DNA of 64,000 nucleotides from Kallotenue papyrolyticum (GTDB lineage Bacteria; Chloroflexota; Chloroflexia; Chloroflexales; Kallotenuaceae): NCBI RefSeq assembly GCF_000526415.1, contig NZ_JAGA01000002.1:1294001-1358000 (forward strand), read 5' to 3'. Position 1 is the stretch's first letter; each line of letters begins with the position of its first letter. The notes under the pieces are model-generated. The model had not been told where the DNA came from. It did no database searches and was given only the letters and a program-made list of their open reading frames with translations. Of this stretch, positions 9,439 through 16,793 are shown one piece after another. Made by a program: the position numbers and the translations under genes.

Positions 9439-10596
9439 TCATTGGAATACTTCCTTGATAAACCGTCGCGCCACGTCTTCCCAGCGGCAGTGCTCGCGCA
9501 CCCAGGCCTGACCCTGCGCGCCGAGCTGCCGCGCCAGCTCGCGATCGCCGATCACTCGATCCAAACAGGCTTCGAACTCGCGATAGCTGCGGAACCACAG
9601 CCCTCCCTGCGCCGCGCGACAGTGCGTGACGGTGACGGCGCAGTCGCCATGCACCAGCACGGGCGTGCCTTGCAACCAGGCTTCCATGATCACCAGACTG
9701 AAGCTTTCCAACAGCGACGGATTGCAGAATATATCGGCGGCGGCGTAGGCGTCGTGTTTGGTCTGATCGTCCAGAAAACCGAGATCGATGATGTGTTCGC
9801 GCAGCGCGGGAGCGATCTGTAGCCGCCCAGGACCGGCGGCGATGAGCGTGACGGTCGGTCCGCGCCGCGCTAGGTACTCTTCAAAATAGGCCAGCAGCAA
9901 CGGCCAGTTCTTGGTGAAGTCGCGCCGGCCGGCGAAAAAGATCAGCGGCCCGGTGAGTCGCCGCTCGGCCCGGAAGCGCGCGCCATCGCCGCGCCAGTGT
10001 AGCTCGATGCCTTCGCCGACCACCGGCACGCGCGACTCAGGAAGGTCCGTGAGTCGCCGGATCAAGTCGCGCTCACCCGCACTGTTGGCCAGTACTTTGC
10101 GCGCCGTGCGCAGCAGAAAGCGCGTGGTACTGTGGTAGGCATAGGGCTCATCGTGCAGGCAGGCCACCAGGTAGCCGCGTTCGCCGGCGATCTGCATGCC
10201 CCAGAAGCTGGTCGGGAAGGCATATAGAAAGAAGATCCAGCGCCGCCGATCGCGCTCGTGAGTCAGCGCGTCGAGCAGTTCGTCGCTGCCGGTCAATGAC
10301 TCAAGCAGGTTCAACTCCGCGATGGGGAAGTCGTGAGTCAATCGCCGCGTAATGTGGCGGCCCGCGCCCCGGTTGGGCCGGAAGCGTCGCACGCGGATGC
10401 CGTCCACCTCGCTGTCGCCGTGGGGGTAGTAGGGTTGCAGCGGCGCGTGGGCATCGCGCGCGGTGGTGGTCCAGACTTCGACATCCACGCCCGCCTGATG
10501 CAGCGCGCGCGCCAACTGCCGCGCCTGCGCTTCCGCGCCGCCGGCCGTGTCGGGGCCGAACCACGGCAGCACCAGGGCGATCGGCTCAGCGCTCAT
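9439..10596 (-). CDS. Glycosyltransferase family 4 protein
   Basis: 385 residues from the ATG at 10596 (MSAEPIALVLPWFGPDTAGG). The N-terminal domain has the GGAEAQARQLARALHQAG motif. The C-terminal domain has IFFAGRRDFTKNWPLLLAYF at about residue 205, then ADIFCNPSLLESFSLVIMEA, which holds the ES...E residues of GT4 retaining enzymes. The start overlaps the stop of the upstream small gene by 11 bases, and that gene overlaps its own upstream neighbour by 4, so the three are translationally coupled. The conserved helper proteins suggest a polysaccharide or protein-glycan assembly role. Confidence 0.87.
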   Translation of the reverse strand: MSAEPIALVLPWFGPDTAGGAEAQARQLARALHQAGVDVEVWTTTARDAHAPLQPYYPHGDSEVDGIRVRRFRPNRGAGRHITRRLTHDFPIAELNLLESLTGSDELLDALTHERDRRRWIFFLYAFPTSFWGMQIAGERGYLVACLHDEPYAYHSTTRFLLRTARKVLANSAGERDLIRRLTDLPESRVPVVGEGIELHWRGDGARFRAERRLTGPLIFFAGRRDFTKNWPLLLAYFEEYLARRGPTVTLIAAGPGRLQIAPALREHIIDLGFLDDQTKHDAYAAADIFCNPSLLESFSLVIMEAWLQGTPVLVHGDCAVTVTHCRAAQGGLWFRSYREFEACLDRVIGDRELARQLGAQGQAWVREHCRWEDVARRFIKEVFQ

Positions 10597-10948
10597 GGTC
10601 GTGCTCCCGCGCCTGACGCGCCGCGCGTGCTGCAACCACCGCGCCGCGCAGCATGGCCGCTGCCTGCGCCAGCGCGGCGATGGCCTCCACCGCGGCCTGA
10701 TTCCAGGCGTTCTGCTGGTGCACTACCGGTTCGACGCCATGCGCGGCGACGCGCCGGATCAGGCGGTTGATGCGCGCCCAGAGCCGCTCATAGGCGCTGC
10801 GCCCCACCAGCGGCGGACGGGGCTCGACGCGTCGATCGGCGGCGAGCTGTGGCATCAGCCGGCTCAGCTCCAGGTGCGGCAAGACCGGCTCAGGACCGGC
10901 AGCCGCCGCAGCAGCCTCGATCTCGCGCATCAGATCATCAACGTTCAT
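10586..10948 (-). CDS. Small helical protein of the glycosyltransferase operon (copy 2)
   Basis: 120 residues starting MNVDDLMREIEAAAAAAG. The C-terminal half holds YERLWARINRLIRRVAAHGV then EPVVHQQNAWNQAAVEAIAALA. It shares this pattern with the gene immediately upstream (RLIRRGLHWYIAPIVEQQNA), so the two are paralogues. Similar segments occur next to, or fused to, methyltransferases and GT4 enzymes in Chloroflexota and cyanobacteria, where a helical hairpin with (E/H)QQNAFN is typical. Function unknown; possibly a coiled-coil adaptor for the glycosyltransferase. Confidence 0.7.
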   Translation of the reverse strand: MNVDDLMREIEAAAAAAGPEPVLPHLELSRLMPQLAADRRVEPRPPLVGRSAYERLWARINRLIRRVAAHGVEPVVHQQNAWNQAAVEAIAALAQAAAMLRGAVVAARAARQAREHDHER

Positions 10949-11400
10949 GGCGCGGGCGGAGCATTGTGCGGCGCGCGCGACTGCTGATCGCGCGGTGGTC
11001 GGTCGTGATCGCGGGTGGATGGCGCGAGCTGGGCGATTTCGGCAGCCAACTGACGCTGCGCGTCGAGCAGCAGCGTCAGGGCGCGCGCGACGGCGTTGTT
11101 GAACGCGTTCTGTTGCTCGACGATCGGGGCGATATACCAGTGCAGGCCGCGCCGGATCAGGCGCTGCACAAAGACGGCGATCCGTTCGCGCGGTGTGCGC
11201 CACTGCAACGGCCAGTGCGCACTGACAGCGCGCAACTCCTCCACCTCGGCGATTGCCGCCGCCAGCTCCTCCCAATCCACGCCGGGTACGGCCAGGTGGG
11301 CTGAGCCGTCGCTCAAGCCGGCCTGCGCCGCGCGCACCTCGGCGCGGATCTGCTCCAGAATCGCGCCGACATCGATGGCTTGATGTTCCTGTTGATCCAT
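10945..11400 (-). CDS. Small helical protein of the glycosyltransferase operon (copy 1)
   Basis: 151 residues from the ATG at 11400 (MDQQEHQAIDVGAILEQIRA). It contains VQRLIRRGLHWYIAPIVEQQ followed by NAFNNAVARALTLLLDAQRQ, the same helical motif as the next gene. Its stop overlaps the next start as ATGA (10945-10948). It is first in a three-gene operon read leftward, with purD diverging on the other side across an 89-bp gap. No transmembrane segment is visible, so it is probably cytoplasmic. Function unknown. Confidence 0.7.
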   Translation of the reverse strand: MDQQEHQAIDVGAILEQIRAEVRAAQAGLSDGSAHLAVPGVDWEELAAAIAEVEELRAVSAHWPLQWRTPRERIAVFVQRLIRRGLHWYIAPIVEQQNAFNNAVARALTLLLDAQRQLAAEIAQLAPSTRDHDRPPRDQQSRAPHNAPPAP

Positions 11401-11453
11401 AACGCTCTGGATTGTAGCACAACGCCATCCGCTCGCCACGCCGGGCGATCGTC

Positions 11454-11459
11454 TATAAT
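11454..11459 (+). promoter_or_regulatory. -10 element (TATAAT) upstream of purD
   Basis: A perfect TATAAT lies 30 bases before the purD ATG in the divergent spacer with the glycosyltransferase operon. No good -35 is seen 16-18 bases upstream. Confidence 0.5.
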
Positions 11460-11489
11460 GGCGGCTAGAAACGCGAGCGAAGGATAGCC

Positions 11490-12755
11490 ATGAAGATCAT
11501 GATCGTCGGTGGCGGTGGTCGTGAACATGCCATCGCCTGGAAGTTGAGCCAATCGCCGCGCGTGCGCGAGCTGGTAATTGCGCCGGGCAATGCCGGTACC
11601 GCGCAGCTTGGCCGCAACGTGGCCATCAAGGCGACCGACCTTGATGCGCAGGTGGCGCTGGCGCAGGCGGAACGTCCCGATCTGGTGGTGGTCGCCCCCG
11701 ATGATCCGCTGGCGCTGGGGCTGGTGGATCGTCTAACGGCGGCGGGCGTGCGCGCCTGGGGGCCGAGCGCGGCGGCGGCGCGCATCGAAGCCAGCAAGGC
11801 GCTGGCCAAAGAGGTGATGCGGCGTGCAGGCATTCCCACTGCGGACTATACGGTGGTGGACAGCTACGAACAGGGCGAGCGCTATGTGCGCGCGCAGGGT
11901 CGTCCGCTGGTAGTCAAGGCCGATGGGCTGGCGCTGGGCAAGGGTGTGATCGTCGCCGAGACGGTGGACGAGACGCTAGCGGCATTACGGCGCATGCTGC
12001 GCGAGGGTGCCTTTGGCGCGGCGGGCGCGCGCGTCGTGCTCGAAGAACGGCTCAGTGGCGAAGAGATCTCGTTGCTGGGCTTCTGTGACGGGCGGACGGT
12101 CGTGCCGTTGCTGCCCTCGCAGGATCACAAGCGGCTGCTGGATGGCGACCGTGGTCCCAACACCGGCGGCATGGGCGCGTATGCGCCGGTATCACGGGTG
12201 GATCGGCGCCTGGCCGAGCAGCTCACCGCCACGATCCTGCAACCGGCGGTGGATGCGCTACGTGAGATGGGCACGCCCTTTGTGGGGGTGCTGTATGCCG
12301 GGTTGATGCTGACCGCGGAAGGGCCGCGCGTGCTGGAGTTCAACGCGCGCTTCGGCGATCCGGAGACGCAGGCGCTGCTGCCGCTGTTGGAGAGCGATCT
12401 GCTGGAGATCATGCTGGCCTCGCTTGAGGCGGGGCTGCACCCCGATCTGGTACGCTGGCACGCGGACGCGGCGGTGTGTGTGGTGCTGGCGGCGCAGGGA
12501 TATCCAGAGCAGCCGCGCCGAGGCGATGCGATCGCACTGCCTGAGGCGCTGCCGGAGCAGACGCTGCTGTTCCATGCCGGCACGGCGCGGCAGAATGGTC
12601 AACTGGTTACCGCGGGTGGTCGCGTGCTCAACGCCGTGGGGTTGGGCGAAACCTTCGCCACAGCGCGCGCACGGGCCTATGCGCTCGCCGAGCGCATCCA
12701 TTTTGCCGGCAAGCAGATGCGCTATGACATCGGCGCGCGCGAGCTGGCGCGGTAG
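11490..12755 (+). CDS. purD: Phosphoribosylamine-glycine ligase (GAR synthetase)
   Basis: 421 residues, the usual length. It performs the second step of de novo purine synthesis: ATP-dependent ligation of glycine to phosphoribosylamine. The N-terminal domain starts MKIMIVGGGGREHAIAWKLS. The ATP-grasp domain has KADGLALGKGVIVAE at about residue 145 and the NTGGMGAYAP signature at about 225, then metal-binding EFNARFGDPETQ at about 285. AAGGATAG precedes the ATG. purN follows, but only after about 0.88 kb of GC-rich repeats. Confidence 0.97.
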   Translation: MKIMIVGGGGREHAIAWKLSQSPRVRELVIAPGNAGTAQLGRNVAIKATDLDAQVALAQAERPDLVVVAPDDPLALGLVDRLTAAGVRAWGPSAAAARIEASKALAKEVMRRAGIPTADYTVVDSYEQGERYVRAQGRPLVVKADGLALGKGVIVAETVDETLAALRRMLREGAFGAAGARVVLEERLSGEEISLLGFCDGRTVVPLLPSQDHKRLLDGDRGPNTGGMGAYAPVSRVDRRLAEQLTATILQPAVDALREMGTPFVGVLYAGLMLTAEGPRVLEFNARFGDPETQALLPLLESDLLEIMLASLEAGLHPDLVRWHADAAVCVVLAAQGYPEQPRRGDAIALPEALPEQTLLFHAGTARQNGQLVTAGGRVLNAVGLGETFATARARAYALAERIHFAGKQMRYDIGARELAR

Positions 12756-12810
12756 GTGTTTTGGGGTGCGCCAGCCATGTTGGTGCGTGAGCGCGGGAGG
12801 GTGGCTTCCG

Positions 12811-12836
12811 CACGCCAAAAGGGGGTTTTTGGCGTG
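12811..12836. terminator. Hairpin CACGCCAAAA / TTTTGGCGTG, possible bidirectional terminator
   Basis: A perfect 10-bp stem with a loop of about 6 (GGGGGT), 56 bases after the purD stop. The stem itself carries A4/T4, so transcripts in both directions would have a U-containing arm. An identical copy sits at 13405-13430 at the other end of the array. Confidence 0.5.
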
Positions 12837-13404
12837 CGCCAGCCAGGCTGGCGCGTGAGCGCGGGGCGTGCTGGGTCGGGCCGGGAGTTGCAGACACGGC
12901 GCGTGGTCTGCGCCCGCGAGGCGAGCGCCGCGGGAGCCATGCTCCCGCACTCCAAAGGCGGCGTGGCGCCCGCCGAAGGTGTTTTGGCGTGCGCCAGCCA
13001 GGCTGGCGCGTGAGCGCGGGGCGTGCTGGGTCGGGCCGGGAGTTGCAGACACGGCGCGTGGCCTGCGCCCGCGAGGCGGCGCGCGGGAGCGTGGCTCCCG
13101 CCCGCCGAAGGTGTTTTGGCGTGCGCCAGCCAGGCTGGCGCGTGAGCGCGGGGCGTGCTGGGTCGGGCCGGGGGCTGCAGACACGGCGCGTGGCCTGCGC
13201 CCGCGAGGCGGGCGCGCGGGAGCATGGCTCCCGCCCGCCGAAGGTGTTTTGGCGTGCGCCAGCCAGGCTGGCGCGTGAGCGCGGGGCGTGCTGGGTCGGG
13301 TCGGGGGCTGCAGACACGGCGCGTGGCCTGCGCCCGCGAGGCGGGCGCGCGGGAGCATGGCTCCCGCACTCCAAAGGCGGCGGCGCGCGGGAGGGTAGCT
13401 CTCG

Positions 13405-13430
13405 CACGCCAAAAGGGGGTTTTTGGCGTG
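13405..13430. terminator. Second copy of the CACGCCAAAA / TTTTGGCGTG hairpin
   Basis: Same sequence as the hairpin at 12811-12836, placed in the last repeat unit. The two copies flank the more regular middle of the array. Confidence 0.45.
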
Positions 13431-13639
13431 CGCCAGCCATGCTGGCGCGGTGCGCAGCGCGTGCTGGGTCGGGCCGGGAGCTGCAGACACGGCGCGTGGC
13501 CTGCGCCCGCGAGGCGGCGCGCGGGAGCGTGGCTCCCGCACTCCAAAGGCGGCGGGTGGGTTCCCACACGCCAAAAGTGGGAGTGGCAGTTGCCGGTACG
13601 CCGCGCGTACCCTTTAGAACTAGTGTGTGGTGAACCCTG

Positions 13640-14281
13640 ATGGAACAGCCTTTCACCGTTGCGGTTCTCGCGTCGGGCAGTGGCTCCAATCTTCAGGCGC
13701 TGCTCGACGATCAGCAGGGCTACCGCGTCGTGCTGGTGCTGGCGGATCGCAACGACGCGGGCGCGATTGCGCGCGGGCTGCGCGCCGGAGTAGCTACCGC
13801 CTGCGTGCCGCTGCGTCAGCCGCGCCAGGCCGAGCTGCGCGCCGCCTGGGAACGGCAGGTCGCGGGCGTGATCGATGCCTTCGCGCCCGACCTGCTGGTG
13901 ATGGCCGGCTGGATGCGCATCATGTCAGCCTGGTTTGTCGAACGCTACGCCGGACGTCTGATCAACCAGCACCCGGCGCTGCTGCCCGATGATGCCGGTC
14001 CGGCCTATACCCTCGCGGATGGACGGACGATTCCGGCGCTGCGCGGCGCACATGCCGTGCGCGAGGCGCTGGCACGCCATCTGCCGGTGACCGGCTGTAC
14101 GGTGCACTGGGTTACGCCCGAAGTTGACGCCGGGCCGGCGCTGGCGCGCGCCGAGGTGCCGGTGTTGCCGGATGACGACGAGGCAACGCTGCACGAACGT
14201 ATCAAAGCGGTCGAACGCCGCCTGATCGTCGAGACGGTGCGGCGTCTGGCGCGTGAGCGCATACCCAGCGCGCGTCCATGA
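13640..14281 (+). CDS. purN: Phosphoribosylglycinamide formyltransferase
   Basis: 213 residues. It transfers a formyl group from 10-formyl-THF to GAR, the third purine step, directly after the PurD reaction. The N-terminus has VAVLASGSGSNLQALLD for phosphate binding. The catalytic Asn and His are in LINQHPALLPDDAG at about residue 115, and the Asp is in GCTVHWVTPEVDAGPALA at about 155. The segment between (YTLADGRTIPALRGAHAV) is a little longer than in E. coli. The frame overlaps the open frame of the next gene, but the latter's real start is downstream. Confidence 0.93.
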   Translation: MEQPFTVAVLASGSGSNLQALLDDQQGYRVVLVLADRNDAGAIARGLRAGVATACVPLRQPRQAELRAAWERQVAGVIDAFAPDLLVMAGWMRIMSAWFVERYAGRLINQHPALLPDDAGPAYTLADGRTIPALRGAHAVREALARHLPVTGCTVHWVTPEVDAGPALARAEVPVLPDDDEATLHERIKAVERRLIVETVRRLARERIPSARP

Positions 14282-14306
14282 GTCTTCGGCGCAGGGGAGG
14301 CCGGCC

Positions 14307-15098
14307 ATGCTGCGCATCGGCACGAGCGGGTATAGCTACGCCGATTGGAAGGGTTGCTTCTACCCGCCCGACATCAAACCGGGCGAGATGCTGGCGTTCT
14401 ATGCGCGCGAATTCGATACGGTCGAGATCAACTACACCTACTACCGACCTCCGTCCGCGCGCACGTTGGCCGCTATGGCCGCCAACGTTCCGCCCGGCTT
14501 CTTGTTCACGATCAAGGCTACGCGCGAGATGACCCATGAACGCGAGGACAACGCCGCCGCCTTCCGCGATTTTGTGGCGGCGCTGGCGCCGTTGATCGCG
14601 GACGGCAAGTTTGGATGCGTGCTGGCGCAGTTTCCGTCTTCGTTCAGACAGGGCGAGGCCGAACGGCGCTACCTGGCCACCTTCCGCGAGCGCCTGGGCG
14701 ATCTGCCGCTGGTCTATGAGTTTCGTCACCGGAGCTGGCTGGACGAGGCGGTGCTGGCCTTCCTGCGCGCTCTGGACGTGGGCTTTTGCTGCGTCGATGA
14801 GCCGCGCTTCGCCAGCCTGATGCCGCCGGTGGCGGTCGCAACCAATCGTATTGGCTATGTGCGCTTCCATGGCCGCAACGCTGCCAAATGGTGGCAGCAC
14901 GAGCATGCCTGGGAGCGCTACGCCTACCGCTACTCCGAGGATGAGCTGCGCGAGTGGGTGCCGCGTGTGCAGACGCTACGGCAGCAGTGCGACGTCGTCT
15001 ATCTCTTCGCCAACAATCACTACCAGGCCGGCGCGATCGATACCGCGCGCAAGCTGCGTGCGCTGTTGGGAGAGATGCCGACCGGCGCGGCGCACTAG
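14307..15098 (+). CDS. DUF72 domain-containing protein (YecE family)
   Basis: 263 residues from the ATG at 14307, with GGGGAGG just upstream. DUF72 is a TIM-barrel-like family of unknown activity. Characteristic strings are MLRIGTSGYSYADWKG, FYPPD, YAREFDTVEINYTYYRPPS, PLVYEFRHRSWLDE and YVRFHGRNAAKWW, ending in VYLFANNHYQAGAIDTA. Full length for the family. Its stop codon overlaps the end of a decayed LuxR gene on the other strand. Confidence 0.92.
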   Translation: MLRIGTSGYSYADWKGCFYPPDIKPGEMLAFYAREFDTVEINYTYYRPPSARTLAAMAANVPPGFLFTIKATREMTHEREDNAAAFRDFVAALAPLIADGKFGCVLAQFPSSFRQGEAERRYLATFRERLGDLPLVYEFRHRSWLDEAVLAFLRALDVGFCCVDEPRFASLMPPVAVATNRIGYVRFHGRNAAKWWQHEHAWERYAYRYSEDELREWVPRVQTLRQQCDVVYLFANNHYQAGAIDTARKLRALLGEMPTGAAH

Positions 15099-15327
15099 CC
15101 TTGGACGAACCGGCCTCCGCGCCGTCTGCCGGCAGATGATCGATGGTAGGCAACCAGTGCTCGCGCGCGACCGTTCAGTTTCGCCAGGATTCTAGAAACA
15201 TGCTTGTGGACCGTTTTTGATGGACAGCGCCTGCACGTTGGAAGCGTTGGTCCAGTCTTCAGACCAGCAGGTCGAAGACCTTGCGTTCGCGCAGCGTCAG
15301 GGCGGGGCGTGCATGACGTGACCTCAT
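15095..15327 (-). pseudogene. Decayed LuxR-type HTH (C-terminal relic)
   Basis: In the minus direction, RPALTLRERKVFDLLV (15327-15262) resembles the first helix of a LuxR/FixJ HTH and ends at a TGA (15259-15261). After two apparent frame changes, WTNASNVQALSI and then KTVHKHVSRILAKLNGRARA with LVAY complete the expected domain, ending at a TAG at 15095-15097. Spacing between the pieces is close to an intact domain, so small indels rather than large deletions broke it. No intact N-terminal sensor or receiver can be read upstream. The relic occupies much of the 15099-15510 gap. Confidence 0.75.
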
Positions 15328-15510
15328 TGCTCGGGATTGCCGGCGAGCTGCGGTCCTGCGACCTGATGCAGATCGAACGCTGAAGCGGCGCGGCGGCTCC
15401 CGCGTCCCAACGCCTGAGCCTGGCGTAACCAGCCGGCGGGCATGGCCTGGAACCGATGGAGGGTAGCGCGCGTCTCTCCCATACAACAGCCTATGCTCGG
15501 AGGTTCCACC

Positions 15511-16413
15511 ATGCAACGCCTCGGCCTCTCGATCTTGATGCTCCTTACGTTGCTGACCGCCTGTGGCAGTGCGGCAAGTAGGACAGGCAGCAGCGCGCCC
15601 GAAGCTCCGCTTCCGGCAGCACGTCAATCAGAGGCCGGCGCCGAGCCTCAGCCCGCGGGGGAGAGCGGCGCTCAGCCCGCGGCTGATCATCTCAGCGCCG
15701 CGCAACCGAACGCCGCGCAGACGCAACGTCTGGTGATCCAGACCGCCGACGTGAGCCTGTTGGTGGCCGATGTCGTGCAGGCCGAGGCGCAGGCGCGCCA
15801 GATCGCTACGCGCTTCGGTGGCTACGTGTTAGGCTTGCAAACCTCAGGCGATGACGAAAACCGCCAGACCACGATCACCATGCGGGTGCCGGCCCAGCAG
15901 TTCGATGCCACGCTCAATGCCCTCTACGGCCTGGCGCAGCGCGTCGAGTCCAGCAGGATCGAGGGGCAGGACGTCACCGAAGAGTTCGTCGATCTGGAGT
16001 CGCGCAAGCGCAATCTGGAAGCGGTTGAGGCACGTCTGCTGCAGTTCCTGAATCAGGCCCAGCGCGTGCAGGATCTGCTGGAGATCAATCAGCGGCTGGC
16101 CGAGGTGCAGGGCCAGCTTGAAGAGATCGAGGGGCGTATGCGCTACCTGCGCGAGAGCGCGGCCTATTCGACGATCACCGCGCGGCTGGTGCAACCGCCC
16201 ATGGTCTCGGCCAGACCCGAACCCGGCTGGTCGCCGCTGCGCACCGCGGCCCAGGCCACCAGCGCGCTGCTCTCCTTTGCGCAGATGCTGGCCGACGTGC
16301 TGATCGTGCTGACGATCTGGGCGCCGGTGTGGCTGCTGCCGCTGCTGCTGCTGCGTTGGCTCCTGCGTCGTACCCGACGCGTATCGGTTCCGCCCTCGCA
16401 ACCGACCACCTGA
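15511..16413 (+). CDS. DUF4349 domain lipoprotein
   Basis: 300 residues from the ATG at 15511 (CGGAGG upstream). Lipoprotein signal MQRLGLSILMLLTLLTAC with the cysteine at residue 18, then a low-complexity Ala/Pro/Glu linker. The DUF4349 domain begins near residue 75 with RLVIQTADVSLLVADVVQAE and includes RVESSRIEGQDVTEEFVDLE, followed by a coiled-coil stretch (ARLLQFLNQAQRVQDLLEIN, VQGQLEEIEGRMRYLRESAA). A C-terminal membrane segment (LIVLTIWAPVWLLPLLLL) ends in Arg-rich residues. The family is found in Gram-positive and Chloroflexota envelopes; function unknown. Confidence 0.9.
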   Translation: MQRLGLSILMLLTLLTACGSAASRTGSSAPEAPLPAARQSEAGAEPQPAGESGAQPAADHLSAAQPNAAQTQRLVIQTADVSLLVADVVQAEAQARQIATRFGGYVLGLQTSGDDENRQTTITMRVPAQQFDATLNALYGLAQRVESSRIEGQDVTEEFVDLESRKRNLEAVEARLLQFLNQAQRVQDLLEINQRLAEVQGQLEEIEGRMRYLRESAAYSTITARLVQPPMVSARPEPGWSPLRTAAQATSALLSFAQMLADVLIVLTIWAPVWLLPLLLLRWLLRRTRRVSVPPSQPTT

Positions 16414-16456
16414 ACACCGCAGTGTTCCCGTCCACGATTGCCTGCCGTACCGCCGA

Positions 16457-16485
16457 CCCGTCCCGCCATGCGGGACGGGTTGTTG
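16457..16485 (+). terminator. Intrinsic terminator after the DUF4349 gene
   Basis: 10-bp perfect stem CCCGTCCCGC (16457-16466) and GCGGGACGGG (16470-16479) with a CAT loop, followed by TTGTTG. It sits 44 bases after the stop at 16413. Confidence 0.7.
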
Positions 16486-16793
16486 ACGCTGTGCCGTGGT
16501 ATGCATCCACTCTGCCCTCTGGCGACGAATACTGAAGCAACAAACCGGGAGATGGACAGGTTGCGCAGCAACGGGTTGACAACACCACACCGCCCGATAA
16601 CCTGACCGACGTCGCGCCGCCACGCGCCGACGACCGAACGCCCCTGGCTGTCTGGTGGCAGGCTGCGACGTCGGTGGTTGTCGCAGCCCATGAGCGATCC
16701 CGCTGCAAGCGGGGTCTGGCAGCCTATTGCCGTCAAACGGTAGCAAACCGGCAGGCAGAGGCGCCTGACCGGTGTGGTATGAGGAGGTTCGGT
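16486..16793 (+). other. Leader region upstream of the surface protein gene
   Basis: About 300 bases with no supported gene. The distal part holds a hairpin (ACCGG-CAGGC stem with GCCTG-A-CCGGT, about 16748-16776) close to the ribosome-binding site GAGGAGG. The length and structure would suit a 5' regulatory leader, but no known riboswitch consensus is satisfied. Confidence 0.35.

Larger units (their letters stand above)
12765..13585. repeat. GC-rich palindromic tandem-repeat array between purD and purN
   Basis: About five imperfect copies of a roughly 132-bp unit; the segment GGCGTGCGCCAGCCA begins at 12831, 12986, 13118, 13251 and 13425 (spacings 155, 132, 133, 174). Each unit holds nested palindromes: GCGCCAGCC-A-GGCTGGCGC (for example 12836-12854), GCGGGAGC-N3-GCTCCCGC, and a block GTGCTGGGTCGG...GCAGACACGGCGCG. 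Long open frames here on both strands are artefacts of GC content and repetition; none has protein-like composition. The array fills the 12756-13639 gap. Confidence 0.9.

Noticed and set aside
12831-13430. Repeat array considered as CRISPR
   Set aside because: The period is about 132 bp with no unique spacers between short repeats, and there are no cas genes in the window.
12258-13689. Several long open frames on both strands across the purD-purN repeat array
   Set aside because: They arise because the GC-rich repeat lacks stops in several frames; the products are repetitive and unlike known proteins.
16486-16793. Riboswitch before the surface protein gene
   Set aside because: Only a single local hairpin is visible; the conserved cores of c-di-GMP, c-di-AMP and cobalamin switches are not present.
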